This document shows, piece after piece, positions 25,795 to 35,352 of a stretch of DNA of 64,000 bases; positions within the stretch are counted from its first letter, which is position 1, and each line of letters starts with the position of its first letter. Under the pieces are notes generated by a model, which was not told the origin of the DNA, did no database searches, and saw only the letters and a program-made list of their open reading frames with translations. The translations under genes were made by a program, and so were the position numbers. The stretch is from Gemmatimonadota bacterium (lineage in GTDB: Bacteria > Gemmatimonadota > Gemmatimonadetes > Longimicrobiales > Gaopeijiaceae), in the NCBI GenBank assembly GCA_022823225.1, contig JAJDXM010000027.1, positions 1 through 64,000 on the forward strand, read 5' to 3'.

Positions 25795-27090
25795 TCAATC
25801 GCTCCGCCCGCGCGTCCTCCGGGGCAGGGTCCCCGTGTCCGGCCCCGGTTCCCGCGCGGGGCGCGGCAGGGTATCCACCTCGACATCGGCCGCCGCCGCC
25901 GCCCGGGGCAGCGACGCCCGCGTCTCCAGCTGCCTGATCGCGCCCGAAACCGCTTCGCCCAGCGTCACCCGTCCACCGATTCGCCTCAGGACTTCGCGCA
26001 GCCACGGCAGGGCTTCCACCGCGTTGATCCCGGCGAGCGCGTTCGCCGCATTGATGCCCCAGGGTCCTTCTACTGCATTGCCCAGCGCCTCGACGATCTC
26101 TGCCCGGTAGTCGTCGCCCAACGCCTTCAGAGGCCCGAACTCGCCACCGAACGCCGCCCCCATCGCGTCGACCAGCTCCTCCTCGCCCAGCTGCCTCAAC
26201 GCGTCGGCGGCGCGGTCACAGATGCGCCGGCCCTCGACCCTCCGGTTGTCGCCGAGCAGGGTGATGAGGGGGCGGATCGCGCCCGGGTGCCCGATCTCGC
26301 CCAGCGCCTTGATCGCGCGAATCCCGAGCACCTTGTCGTCGTCACGGAGAACCAGCGTGAGGGGCCGAACGGCGCCTTGCGCCTTGAGGCGTCCCAGGGC
26401 GGCCGCCGCGGCGCGGCGCGGCTCGTCGCCTTCCCAGAGAACGTGGGTGTACTCGACCTGGCCTCCCGGGGCGCTCAGGCGCCGGATGTGGATCCGCACA
26501 TCATCCTCATACGCCTCTCCTTCGTGACAGACCTGCTGCAGGACCTCGGAGAACAGGTCGAAGAGATGCCGAAGATGCCCGCGGTCCTTGATGGTCCCGG
26601 GCGCCTGGAAGTAAAGCTCGTCCACCCCGGCAGGGTACCTGCTGAACACCCCTTCGTGCCCCTTGACGGACAGGTGTATCCTGGGCTGGACATCGATGAG
26701 ACGGCGGATCTCCGCGTTGTCGAAGAGGCGCCGCACCCGCCGGGGCCTGTTGCTCTTGATCACAAAGTCGTCATCGAAGCGCTTGTGGCCCACCTCGATG
26801 TCCTGCATTCCCAGTGCCTTGCCCAACTCGCTGAAGGGACCGGCCCGGTAGATCTCGAACCTGAAGCCCTCCGGATTGAAGTACGGCGCGCGGAGCCTGG
26901 TATAGGTGCTGCTGTTGTTGCCGCTGCTCTGCGTGTAGGTGTCGAGCGTGATGATCCAGTCGCCGCTGCGGGCCTGGACCGCGGATTGCGTGAACCAGCC
27001 CCCGTCGTGGAACTCTCCGCCCACCTCCTCGGAAAGCTGCCGCCAGATCTCCTCCTTGCTCGGCCCGAAGAGGGCCCTGAGGATGCTCAT
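25795..27090 (-). CDS. HEAT-repeat protein paired with Hsp70
   Basis: A 431-residue protein. The first ~210 residues form a folded domain without a recognised name (KEEIWRQLSEEVGGEFHDGG onward). Residues ~230-390 are HEAT/PBS-type helical repeats (AAAALGRLKAQGAVRPLTLV, KALGEIGHPGAIRPLITLLG). The tail is Pro/Arg-rich and disordered. The start overlaps the Hsp70 stop by four bases, so the pair is co-translated and its products probably form a chaperone with a substrate- or partner-binding helper. Confidence 0.75.
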   Translation of the reverse strand: MSILRALFGPSKEEIWRQLSEEVGGEFHDGGWFTQSAVQARSGDWIITLDTYTQSSGNNSSTYTRLRAPYFNPEGFRFEIYRAGPFSELGKALGMQDIEVGHKRFDDDFVIKSNRPRRVRRLFDNAEIRRLIDVQPRIHLSVKGHEGVFSRYPAGVDELYFQAPGTIKDRGHLRHLFDLFSEVLQQVCHEGEAYEDDVRIHIRRLSAPGGQVEYTHVLWEGDEPRRAAAAALGRLKAQGAVRPLTLVLRDDDKVLGIRAIKALGEIGHPGAIRPLITLLGDNRRVEGRRICDRAADALRQLGEEELVDAMGAAFGGEFGPLKALGDDYRAEIVEALGNAVEGPWGINAANALAGINAVEALPWLREVLRRIGGRVTLGEAVSGAIRQLETRASLPRAAAAADVEVDTLPRPAREPGPDTGTLPRRTRGRSD

Positions 27091-28679
27091 CGCAATCGCA
27101 CCACCGGGTGCCTGACCTTCAGGTCGGTCTTCCGTTGCAGGTCATGCACGGTAACACACAGCCAGCGGTTCTCGTCAACCGAGTAGGTCACGCGCAGCCG
27201 CGGCGAGGTTCCCCTTCCGGCTGGGGTCAGCGGCAGCGCCGGATCCGCTTCGTTGAGGCAGAGGCAGAACGCCCGTTCGCCCGCGGTCCGGGGCACGAAG
27301 TAGCGGGAGCCGTTGGCGCGCTCGGTCCACCCGATTCGCTGCCCGGCAACGCGACCGACCTCGCAGATGAAGAGGTTGATGTGCTGCTGGCCGTCGAACC
27401 CGGGGGCGTAGTAGCGCGTGACGAAGTTGTCGGCGGTCGGGAAGGACGTGCCGCCGGGGATCAGCAGCTCGTACTCGGCGTCGCCACGGTCGTCGGGAAG
27501 GACGCGAAGCGCGTAGTCGTGGTAGATGAAGTCCTCGACATGCGCGCCCCCCGCAAAGATGCACGCGCCCCGCGCCACGGCCTCGAAGGGGAGCCATTCG
27601 CGCACCTTGTCGCGGCCCAGCACGTCGCCCACGACGTTGCGCACCTCGGGCAGAAGGGTCGAGCCGCCTTCGAGAATGACGTCGTCGATGTCGCCGGCTT
27701 GCACGCCGTGCCGGGTCCGCAGTTCCGTCAGCAGGGCGTCCAGGAGCCCGCGAATCCGCTCGTAGAGGCCGTTGCCGGCCAGAAGGTCGTGCAGGACGTG
27801 GTAGTCCAGCTTGCCGAACGACTCGTTGCGGAAGGTGAAGTCGCCGTCGTTCCCGGCGCTGGCCAGCAACTTCACGCGCTCGGCCTCCCACCGGAGCGCT
27901 ACCTCCCACTCGGGCCAATCGTGCAGCGCCGAGGGAACGAACCGCTCCAGAATCCAGCGGTCGACGTCGTCGCCGCCGAGCTCCACGGCTTGTTTCGCCA
28001 GCACTTCCGCCCTTCCCGTCTCGACCGTTTGCGCACCGTGGGTTCTCACCACGGCGGCCTCCATCGATCCGCCCCCGAAGTCGAAGGCGACGAGGGTCGT
28101 GGCGCGTCCGACGTCGACGCCGTAGCCGAGCGCCGCCGCGACGGGTTCGTCGAGGGTGCGGAAGACAATGTCTCCCGGCTTTCCACGCAGTCGCGCCCAC
28201 AGGCGTTCCCACCAGCCGCGGCGCTTCAGGGCGCGAACAATCGCCTGCAGTTCGGCGCGGTATGTCTCGTAGAAGCCGCTGGGCGTGGCGATGGTGATAT
28301 CCGTCACTTCGTCGCCGAAGCGCGCTTCGAGCGCGCCGACGACCTCGCGGAGGAAGAGCGCGGCGATGTCCTGCGCGGTGAAGGTCCGGCTGCCGACGCG
28401 CGCCATCGCGCGGCCGCTCTCCATGCCGAGATGGCGCTTGAACCCGCGCGCGAATCCCGTGGCCCGCCCGTCCCAGTTGTAGGTCACCGCTTCCTGGCCG
28501 ATCAGCACCTGCTCGGCGCTCGTGTCCATGACGCACACGCACGACGGCATGACCGGGGTCTGAGTCACAGGCTCGAGCTTGGCCAGATCCGGCAGATTCA
28601 CGACGTGCGGGCGCCCCGACCGGTCCTCGCAGATGGTCGTGTTGGAGGTGCCGAGATCGATCGCCCAGTGGGTTGGCAT
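27087..28679 (-). CDS. Hsp70-family ATPase (DnaK-like, atypical)
   Basis: A 530-residue Hsp70/actin-fold ATPase. Phosphate-1 motif AIDLGTSNTTI, DFGGGSMEAAVV, the adenosine-site GGSTLLPEVRN and the linker region are recognisable. The C-terminal ~150 residues form a substrate-binding-like beta domain (IPGGTSFPTADNFVTRYYAP), and the lid is absent or very short, so it is not the housekeeping DnaK. With the coupled HEAT protein it looks like a dedicated chaperone; what it acts on is not visible. Confidence 0.85.
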   Translation of the reverse strand: MPTHWAIDLGTSNTTICEDRSGRPHVVNLPDLAKLEPVTQTPVMPSCVCVMDTSAEQVLIGQEAVTYNWDGRATGFARGFKRHLGMESGRAMARVGSRTFTAQDIAALFLREVVGALEARFGDEVTDITIATPSGFYETYRAELQAIVRALKRRGWWERLWARLRGKPGDIVFRTLDEPVAAALGYGVDVGRATTLVAFDFGGGSMEAAVVRTHGAQTVETGRAEVLAKQAVELGGDDVDRWILERFVPSALHDWPEWEVALRWEAERVKLLASAGNDGDFTFRNESFGKLDYHVLHDLLAGNGLYERIRGLLDALLTELRTRHGVQAGDIDDVILEGGSTLLPEVRNVVGDVLGRDKVREWLPFEAVARGACIFAGGAHVEDFIYHDYALRVLPDDRGDAEYELLIPGGTSFPTADNFVTRYYAPGFDGQQHINLFICEVGRVAGQRIGWTERANGSRYFVPRTAGERAFCLCLNEADPALPLTPAGRGTSPRLRVTYSVDENRWLCVTVHDLQRKTDLKVRHPVVRLR

Positions 28680-28754
28680 GCGCTAATCTAGTTGCTGGCC
28701 GGAAGCCGGGGGAAGCTCGGGGTCGTCTCGCCGTTCAGCGGAGGATTGGCACAC

Positions 28755-29495
28755 ATGGGCAAGAAGGGTCTCGAGGGCGACGGGGACCGCCGCGAGGACC
28801 GGCCTGCGCGGAAAAGCAGCGGGGGTGTCCCGGCCGGGGTGCTTGCGGGGCTGATCATCGCGACTCTCGCGCTTGCCGGCATCGCCGCGCGCTACCGGTT
28901 GTACGCGGACTTCAGCGTCGTCCATTGTGCTTTGAGCCTCTTCTTCTCCACGAATCTGCTGATCTGCTATTGGGAGATGTGCCTCTTCTTCCGCCGCGAT
29001 CATGTCGAGACGCGCGCCGAGTACTGGCGCGGTTGGCAGCGTGACACCGGCCGCTCGAGCGCCATCGGGTTTCTCTCCGGCAGGGTGCCTTTGCGGCGGG
29101 CACTGTCGCCGGCGGTCTGGGCGGACGTGTGGGCGGCGTACTCGACGATCGACCGGTCCTATTCGGACAGGACCACCTTCGGATTCAACGCCGATGTGGG
29201 CAATGGCTTCATGACGCCCCTTCCGACATTATTTCTCTTCGCCGCCTACACCTTCGACGGCGTGCCGGCCGTCGTCGCCGGCATCGTCGGGGTCTGCCTC
29301 TTCTGGCAGTGGGCGTACGTGTCGTCGCTCTATTGGGTCAGCTTCTTCATGGCCGGGAGGCAGACCCGAATTGGCCGGGGCGAGTTGTACATCTGCGTCT
29401 GGGGCCTCAACGCGATCTGGGTGCTCTTCGGGGTCTTCGGCCTGTACATTTCAACTCGCCTGATCCTGGATGGCCACTACGGCGTGCTGGGATGA
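28755..29495 (+). CDS. Multi-pass membrane protein, unknown
   Basis: A 246-residue protein starting at MGKKGLEGDG with about four to five helices (AGVLAGLIIATLALAGIAA, LSLFFSTNLLICYWEMCLFF, VAGIVGVCLFWQWAYVSSLY, IWVLFGVFGLYISTRLIL). The arrangement and the NAIW segment in the last helix recall EXPERA/emopamil-binding proteins, but this is a weak resemblance. Divergent from the Hsp70 gene. Confidence 0.55.
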   Translation: MGKKGLEGDGDRREDRPARKSSGGVPAGVLAGLIIATLALAGIAARYRLYADFSVVHCALSLFFSTNLLICYWEMCLFFRRDHVETRAEYWRGWQRDTGRSSAIGFLSGRVPLRRALSPAVWADVWAAYSTIDRSYSDRTTFGFNADVGNGFMTPLPTLFLFAAYTFDGVPAVVAGIVGVCLFWQWAYVSSLYWVSFFMAGRQTRIGRGELYICVWGLNAIWVLFGVFGLYISTRLILDGHYGVLG

Positions 29496-29529
29496 TCCAC
29501 GGCGCCGCAGAATGGCCTGCGGCCGGGTC

Positions 29530-29700
29530 ATCGAGAATTCGGCGGCGGCCAGCTTTGGGGGCTGTCACGGCTGCCCGGCGATTCGATCATCATCCTGCAA
29601 TACGGGTTCGCGCAGCTTTCCGTGTACGGCCCGGACAGCGAGTTCCTGCGCCGCTTCGTGCCGGAGGCCAGCCAGCACGGCGGTGCGTGTTCCGACCTAC
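29530..29700 (+). pseudogene. Six-bladed propeller gene remnant
   Basis: A short open stretch encodes one blade of the family abundant here: EFGGGQLWGLSRLPGDSIII followed by LQYGFAQLSVYGPDSEFLRR. Upstream and downstream sequence loses the pattern (G-rich, frame lost after 29700). No start, no full blade set. It lies between convergent genes. Confidence 0.65.
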
Positions 29701-29746
29701 CAGGGGGGGCTTGGGGGGGCCTTCGCAGGATCCGTCCGAAGAAATC

Positions 29747-29801
29747 TTCCCGATCGGGAATGGATGTCCAGAAAGTTGTACAGAGTTTTCCCGATCGGGA
29801 A
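29747..29801. repeat. Two 14-bp perfect palindromes, 41 bp apart
   Basis: TTCCCGATCGGGAA occurs at 29747-29760 and 29788-29801. Each is a perfect inverted repeat. Centre spacing of 41 bp is close to four helical turns. The pair sits between the remnant and the 3' end of the TlpA-type gene, so it may be a leftover operator pair or transcript hairpins. Confidence 0.6.
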
Positions 29802-29886
29802 CAAAAAACCGGACGGCCTGTGGGGACAGGACCCTACGGCTGAGCCACTGCAGCTCAGGGCGTGAACCGGCTCCCCGGCAAGCCGC

Positions 29887-31074
29887 TCAGGGCATGACCG
29901 GCTCCCCGGCAAGCAGCTCCGCCCGCGCCTCGGCATCGGCCTCCGTCGCCTCCAGGATCACATCGTAGAGCGATTCCACGTCGTGCGACCTGCCCAGAAC
30001 CGCGCCATCCCGGTCCACGGCGATATACGTCGGCACGCCCTGGATCGCCCAGTCGTCGTACAAGTCCGACTGTTCCCCGACGAACCAGTTGACGTAGGGC
30101 AGGTCCATGCGGTCGGCCATGAATGCCTCGACCAGCTCCACGTTCTCGTCGATGCTGATCGTGATGACCTGGAAGTCCCGGTCCTTCAGCAGGGCCTGGA
30201 GCCTCTCGACATCCGGCAGGCTGGCGATGCACGGCGCGCACCAGGTCGCCCAGAAATCGAGGAGCAGGACGCTGCCCCGGTACATGCTCAGCGACTCCTG
30301 GCCCCCACCCACGCGCTCGGCGGCCGCTTCGGGGAGCATGGCACCGACGGTGACGTTTTCGAGGGCATAGAGGACGGGCTCGATCGCCACGCCACCCGGC
30401 TCACCCCGAAAGACTTCAACATCGCTGTACTCATCTGCCACAAGCTGGGCCATGCTCGTGACTTCCGCGCGCACCCGGGCACGCTCGTCCGGCGGGGAAT
30501 CGAGGTCGTCGACCTCCATCAGCCGCTCCATGGCTGACCAGAAGGCGCCCCGCGCGCGGAGGACCCGGTGTTCGCTCCTCGCGACAACCTCGTCGACCAG
30601 GTCCACGCCGTGCTGACCGCCGAAACGGATCAGGCTCAGTAGAAGACGATCGAGCCGCAGGTCATTGACGTAGTGGGTCTCGAGGAGCTCGTACACTTCG
30701 TCCCCGTACTCCTGGCGCTTCCGGTCTTCCAGGGACCGGTGTTCGTAGAAGGCGAAGCTCAGCGCCAAGAAACCCAGGTCGTCGGTTGGATTGGTCCTCG
30801 CGATCTCGAGGGCGGCTTCCACGGCCGGCTGCGCATCGAGTTCCCGCAACCCCAGCGCCGCCTCCGCTTCCTGCATCGATCTGGCCTCGTTGCCCGGCTC
30901 CCTCAGCCACTCGCCGGACCGCAACTGGTTCATCCGCCGATCGACCTTGTAGTTCTCGACAGTCTGCCAGGCTGCGACGCGTTCCGTGCCCGCCTCGCCT
31001 CCCGCGTCGGCTTCGGTGCGTGCACACCCCGCCACCAGCAGCGCGGCGAGCAAAGCGGTTGTGATCCTGTTCAC
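29887..31074 (-). CDS. TlpA-like thioredoxin lipoprotein
   Basis: A 395-residue lipoprotein (start GTG 31074, GGAGG seven bases before; leader ITTALLAALLVAGC). The N-terminal ~240 residues are helical with no clear name. The C-terminal ~150 residues form a TlpA/ResA thioredoxin fold with active-site WCAPC (DFWATWCAPCIASLP) and VPTYIAVDRDG. It would reduce or form disulfides in the envelope. It follows the TPR-thioredoxin gene by 69 bases, so the two look co-transcribed. Confidence 0.85.
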   Translation of the reverse strand: MNRITTALLAALLVAGCARTEADAGGEAGTERVAAWQTVENYKVDRRMNQLRSGEWLREPGNEARSMQEAEAALGLRELDAQPAVEAALEIARTNPTDDLGFLALSFAFYEHRSLEDRKRQEYGDEVYELLETHYVNDLRLDRLLLSLIRFGGQHGVDLVDEVVARSEHRVLRARGAFWSAMERLMEVDDLDSPPDERARVRAEVTSMAQLVADEYSDVEVFRGEPGGVAIEPVLYALENVTVGAMLPEAAAERVGGGQESLSMYRGSVLLLDFWATWCAPCIASLPDVERLQALLKDRDFQVITISIDENVELVEAFMADRMDLPYVNWFVGEQSDLYDDWAIQGVPTYIAVDRDGAVLGRSHDVESLYDVILEATEADAEARAELLAGEPVMP

Positions 31075-31143
31075 TTCGTTGCCTCCGGACGAATCGGTCA
31101 TCCCCTCCAGCCGCCCCACCATAGCCGGAGGCATCCCGTCGCG

Positions 31144-33147
31144 CTAGGAGTCCATGGATGCTCGCAGCGCGTCGATGCGGATGGCCGTCTGGTGCTCATA
31201 CCCCTCCTCCTCGAACCCTTCGCGCCTGTACTGGATCAGGCCGTCCGGGTCCAGGAACAGGGTCGTCGGGTAGCCGAGGATCTCGAAGTCGACAGCCTTC
31301 CCCTCGTCATCGAGCAGCACCGGGAAGGTGTAGCCTTCCTCCGAGAGAAGCTGCGCCACCTCGTCGCGCGGGGAGCCCGCGGTGGCCACGGTCAGGAACA
31401 CGACCCCGTCATCGTCTTCGTACTTCTCCAGCAGCTCGACGAAGTGCGGGAACTCCGCGAGACAGGGCCCGCACCAGGTGGCCCAGAACTTGAGGACGAC
31501 GACCTTGCCGCCCAGTTCGCTGAGCGCCCACTGGACGCCGTGCTGATCGGGCAGCGCCAGGTGGGGAGGCTCGCGTTCGAGACGGTTGCCGAGGGCCCGT
31601 GCTTCCAGCTCCGCCTGAACGATCGGCTGGCGCACCGCAAGCCGTTCGTCGACGACGTCGGTCGGAAGGCCGGCCGCCGTCGCAGCCTCCTCGGCGGTTC
31701 CGCGCCAGGACCCGCCGTGGGCGAGCGCTTCCACCAGCATGTCCAGCGCCCGCTCGGGCTGGCCGGTGCGCATGAGGTGGCGCCCGAACTGCGCGAGCGT
31801 CTGGCTGCCCGGCGACTCGGTCGCAAGCTCCTCGAACAGCTCGCCGGCCGCTTCGGTTTCGCCGATTTGCGCCAGCGCGCGAGCCTGCAGGACGCGTGCG
31901 GAGGTGATCCTCGACTGCCTGGATCGCTCCCGCGCCTCGCCCAGGCTCCCGGCGTAGATGTGGGGGGGTCTGTCGGCGCGCATCGCCTCCTCGAAGCTCC
32001 TGGCCTCCTCGAGGACCCGCTGGGGCTCGATTCCGTAGTGAAGAAGGCGGCTCAGCGCCGAGACGGGCGACTCGTACTGCCAGGTGATGAAGTCCATGGT
32101 GGCCTCGAACAGGGCTTCGGCATACTCCGGAGCGAGCCCCGGACTGCGCGGCTCGGCCGCCATGGAAACGGGCTCGCCGCCCTCCGGCGGATCCCCGGCC
32201 GCCGATTCGTCCGCGATGTACCTGACAGACATCAGCCGGCGGCTGACCCAGGCGGCACGGGCCCCCAGCCCGGGCGACCGCAGTCCTTCGTCAATGATCC
32301 CGAAGAGTTCGTCCGTCGACTCCGACGAGCCGTACAGAAGGTCCTGCCACTTTACGGCCAGGTCCCAGTAGCGCACATCGTCCGCCAGGATCCCGCGGTC
32401 CGGAGCCGCGAGCAGCCGCGACATCCAGTAGTCCTTCTCATCGTTCCGCTGGAGGGGCCGCAGCCCGGATGCCAGCCGGTAGAGGATCGGGGCGGCCACC
32501 TCGGGGGCGTCCCGGTGCCGGGCCGCCAACTCGTCGAGCGCCGCGGTGAGCGAATCCCTCAACGCCTGGCTTCGGTCACCCTCCTGCAAATCCGCGAGCG
32601 CCACCTGTGCCTGACCCAGGTGATGCTGAAAGACCGGATTGTCGGCCTCTGCATCGCGCTGCTCCATGAGGACGGCGACGTAGGCTTCGAGCTGCCCGAG
32701 ATCGGAAGCCGCGGTCTCCGCATTCGAGTAGAGCTCGGGGCGCCCGCTGGCGTATTGCAGCGCTTCGGGCAGCATTTGCATCAGCTTCTCGCCGTACCTG
32801 CGATCCGTCTCAAAGGTGCCCGCCCACAGCAGTGCACTGAAATACCCGTCCCACGCCTCCGCATTCCCCGGCTCCAGCTCGAGGACGCGCTCCCAAGCCT
32901 CCGCGGCTTTGGCCTGTTGGTCAAAGTAGAAAGCCAGGTGGGCGTATTGGCGATGGGCTTCGGCGTCGCCGGGCGTCGCGGTGCGGGCCGAATCGAAGCG
33001 GTGCATGGCGCGCTCGAGTCTGATGGCCTCAAGGTCCGCGTGCGCGTCGGCCATGAGGGCGGTGTGGGGACGGGCGTCGGCGCATCCGGCGGACAGGGTG
33101 AGGGCGGCGAGGGTGGCGGGGAGGAGAGGGGCGGGGCGGTGTTTCAT
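31144..33147 (-). CDS. TPR lipoprotein with C-terminal thioredoxin domain
   Basis: A 667-residue lipoprotein (leader LLPATLAALTLSAGC; GAGGAAGG before ATG 33147). The body is TPR-like helical repeats (AHLAFYFDQQAKAAEAWERV and others). The last ~150 residues are a TlpA-type thioredoxin with WCGPC (KFWATWCGPCLAEFP) and the cis-Pro segment LGYPTTLFLD. It is a larger paralogue of the gene downstream. TPR plus thioredoxin suggests redox action on a bound partner in the periplasm. Confidence 0.88.
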   Translation of the reverse strand: MKHRPAPLLPATLAALTLSAGCADARPHTALMADAHADLEAIRLERAMHRFDSARTATPGDAEAHRQYAHLAFYFDQQAKAAEAWERVLELEPGNAEAWDGYFSALLWAGTFETDRRYGEKLMQMLPEALQYASGRPELYSNAETAASDLGQLEAYVAVLMEQRDAEADNPVFQHHLGQAQVALADLQEGDRSQALRDSLTAALDELAARHRDAPEVAAPILYRLASGLRPLQRNDEKDYWMSRLLAAPDRGILADDVRYWDLAVKWQDLLYGSSESTDELFGIIDEGLRSPGLGARAAWVSRRLMSVRYIADESAAGDPPEGGEPVSMAAEPRSPGLAPEYAEALFEATMDFITWQYESPVSALSRLLHYGIEPQRVLEEARSFEEAMRADRPPHIYAGSLGEARERSRQSRITSARVLQARALAQIGETEAAGELFEELATESPGSQTLAQFGRHLMRTGQPERALDMLVEALAHGGSWRGTAEEAATAAGLPTDVVDERLAVRQPIVQAELEARALGNRLEREPPHLALPDQHGVQWALSELGGKVVVLKFWATWCGPCLAEFPHFVELLEKYEDDDGVVFLTVATAGSPRDEVAQLLSEEGYTFPVLLDDEGKAVDFEILGYPTTLFLDPDGLIQYRREGFEEEGYEHQTAIRIDALRASMDS

Positions 33148-33329
33148 CGGTGGCCTTCCTCGGCTGGGGTTTACGGGAACTACGGAGGATGCCGGGACTT
33201 TGTTTGCCTTCGGAGCCGCTGCACTTCGTTGACAGCGGGAATGGGCAGAGGGTTGCATCATAAGACGACCTGCCCGCGGCGCCGATCCACGCGGGGCGAT
33301 TTGACCGCGCATCGGTGTGTCGCCACCCT

Positions 33330-33974
33330 ATGGCCATGTTGCGACACGCGAGATCCGGATGGATCGAGGTAATCGCCGGGGTCATGTTCAGCGGCAAGTC
33401 CGAGGAGCTGATCCGGCGCGTACGGCGGGCGCTGATCGCCGGACGGCGGGTTCAGCTCTTCAAGTCCCACCTCGACGACCGCTACGGCGGGCAGTTCCGG
33501 ATCTCCTCCCACGATGGCCGGCAGATCGACGCCGAACCCGTATCCAACTCCACGGAGGTAGCCGAAAAGGTCCACCCGGAGACGCAGGTCGTCGCCATCG
33601 ACGAGGCGCAGTTCCTGGACGACGGCATCTGCGAGGTCGCCGACGCGCTGGCGGACGCCCGGATGCGGGTCATAGTCGCCGGCACTGACATGGACTTCCG
33701 CGGCGAGCCCTTCGGTCCGATGGGCCTGCTCCTGGCGCGCGCCGAGAGGATCGACAAGCTGAGCGCGATCTGCGTCGTGTGCGGCGATCCGGCCACGAAG
33801 AACCAGCGTCTCATCGACGGGAAGCCGGCGCCCGCGGAGGGTCCGACGATTCAGGTGGGGGGCGCGGAGAGCTACGAGGCGAGGTGCCGGCGGTGCCATG
33901 AGGTGCCGAAGCGGGACCGGGCCCAGGGGGAGCTGGTCCTGCGGCGTGGCGAGGAGGGGTGGGAGGGGGTTTAG
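33330..33974 (+). CDS. tdk: Thymidine kinase
   Basis: A 214-residue type II thymidine kinase phosphorylating thymidine with ATP in pyrimidine salvage. The P-loop GVMFSGKSEELIRR, the DEAQF motif (VVAIDEAQFLDD), the lasso region and the zinc Cys pairs (CVVCGDP and CRRC) are all present. Start at ATG 33330 or 33336; neither has a strong ribosome-binding site. Normal length. A housekeeping-type gene flanked by accessory ones. Confidence 0.95.
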   Translation: MAMLRHARSGWIEVIAGVMFSGKSEELIRRVRRALIAGRRVQLFKSHLDDRYGGQFRISSHDGRQIDAEPVSNSTEVAEKVHPETQVVAIDEAQFLDDGICEVADALADARMRVIVAGTDMDFRGEPFGPMGLLLARAERIDKLSAICVVCGDPATKNQRLIDGKPAPAEGPTIQVGGAESYEARCRRCHEVPKRDRAQGELVLRRGEEGWEGV

Positions 33975-33995
33975 GGGGGGCGGCAAAGGCAAGGG

Positions 33996-34024
33996 CCCTT
34001 CGCTTTCGTTAGATGGGCGAAGGG
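33996..34024 (+). terminator. Hairpin after thymidine kinase
   Basis: CCCTTCGC (33996-34003) pairs with GCGAAGGG (34017-34024) across a 13-base loop. A second stem, CTTTCGTT with AACGAAAG (34033-34040), overlaps it. There is no T-run, so it may act as a terminator only with help. Confidence 0.4.
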
Positions 34025-34114
34025 GGTGTGGGAACGAAAGGCTCTTTCCCAACGAAGCGGATAAGGAAAGCCAATGGCTTGAAGTTTTTCTCCGAAATTG
34101 GCGGGGGAGAGACC

Positions 34115-35230
34115 GTGCGAGCCTTCGTGCCCCAGCCACTCCCACCCATCCCGGAAGTCGATTTCCGGGAGGGTCTACGTCGTCCCCTCGAAGCGGCCGC
34201 CGTAGCGCTCGGGCGACTCGACGCGGTTACGGCGTTGCTTCCGGATGCGACCGTCTTCGTCTACGGCTACGTCCGGAAGGAGGCTGTCCTGTCCTCCCAG
34301 ATCGAGGGCACCCAGTCCTCGCTCTCCGACCTGATGCTGCATGAAGCGGGGGGCACGCCCGACGTCCCCTTCAGCGACGTCATTGAGACGTCGAACGCCG
34401 TCGCTGCCCTGGATCATGGTGTCGAGCGCCTGCGAGGCGGCTTCCCGCTCTCGAATCGTCTCATGCGCGAGATGCACGCCAAACTGCTGGCGAGCGGCCG
34501 CGGAGCGACAATGCTGCCGGGCGAGTTCCGGCGATCGCAGAACTGGATCGGGGGCTCGCGTCCAGGCAACGCGGCCTTCGTGCCGCCGCCCCCGAACCAA
34601 GTCCAAGATTGCATGGCCGACCTGGAGCGGTTCATCCACGCCACCGACGACGGACTTCCGGTCCTCGTCAAGGCCGGGCTGGCACATGTGCAGTTCGAGA
34701 CGATCCACCCGTTCCTGGACGGCAACGGCCGGCTGGGACGATTGCTGATTACCATGATGATGTGCGACGCCGGACTCCTGACCGAGCCGCTCCTGTACCT
34801 CAGCCTCCATTTCAAGCGCAATCGGAGCGCCTACTACCAGCTCCTGAACGACATCCGGCACACCGGGGACTGGGAAGCGTGGCTGCGGTTCTTCCTGGAG
34901 GGTGTGCGAGAAGTCGCGGAGGGAGCTGTCGCGACGGCCCGGTCCGCCAGTGAAACGATCCGGGACGACCGGTCGGGAATCGGGCGCCAGGGAAGGCGTG
35001 CGGGTTCGGCGCTCCGGGTGCACCAGGCACTCGTCGAACGGCCGGTCGGGCGCATCGGCGACCTCGCGGCGCGAACCGGACTGTCCGCGCCGACCGTCGC
35101 CGCGGCGCTTCGGCTTCTCGAGACTCTCGGCATCGTGCGCGAGATCACCGGCCGCCAGAGGGGCAAGGTCTTCCGCTACGAGCGTTACATGGCCGTATTG
35201 CGGGAGGGTACGGAAGAACCACCCGGGTAG
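34115..35230 (+). CDS. Fic-family AMP transferase
   Basis: A ~371-residue Fic protein that would transfer AMP to a target protein. Catalytic motif HPFLDGNGRLGR is intact. The N-terminal inhibitory motif S-x-x-x-E-G (SSQIEGTQSS) is present, so this is a class II self-inhibited enzyme. The C-terminal ~60 residues form a winged helix (GRIGDLAARTGLSAPTVAAA), linking it to DNA binding or dimer control. I prefer GTG 34115 (GGGGAGAG upstream, VRAFVPQPLPP) over the ATG at 34013, which lies in a hairpin. Confidence 0.88.
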   Translation: MRAFVPQPLPPIPEVDFREGLRRPLEAAAVALGRLDAVTALLPDATVFVYGYVRKEAVLSSQIEGTQSSLSDLMLHEAGGTPDVPFSDVIETSNAVAALDHGVERLRGGFPLSNRLMREMHAKLLASGRGATMLPGEFRRSQNWIGGSRPGNAAFVPPPPNQVQDCMADLERFIHATDDGLPVLVKAGLAHVQFETIHPFLDGNGRLGRLLITMMMCDAGLLTEPLLYLSLHFKRNRSAYYQLLNDIRHTGDWEAWLRFFLEGVREVAEGAVATARSASETIRDDRSGIGRQGRRAGSALRVHQALVERPVGRIGDLAARTGLSAPTVAAALRLLETLGIVREITGRQRGKVFRYERYMAVLREGTEEPPG

Positions 35231-35352
35231 TTGGGACCTCGAGGAGCTGGGCCTGCGGCGTTCCGCCTGATACCTCCGGCTGGCTGGAACGGCCATCCCG
35301 CCACTATCTTGTTTTTCGATGTCTTGCAGCACCCTTGACAGGAGCGATTCCG

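Noticed and set aside
30673-33372. An 899-codon plus-strand frame opposite the two thioredoxin lipoproteins
   Set aside because: Antisense to two clear lipoproteins with WCxPC motifs; composition is Arg/Gly/Pro-rich noise.
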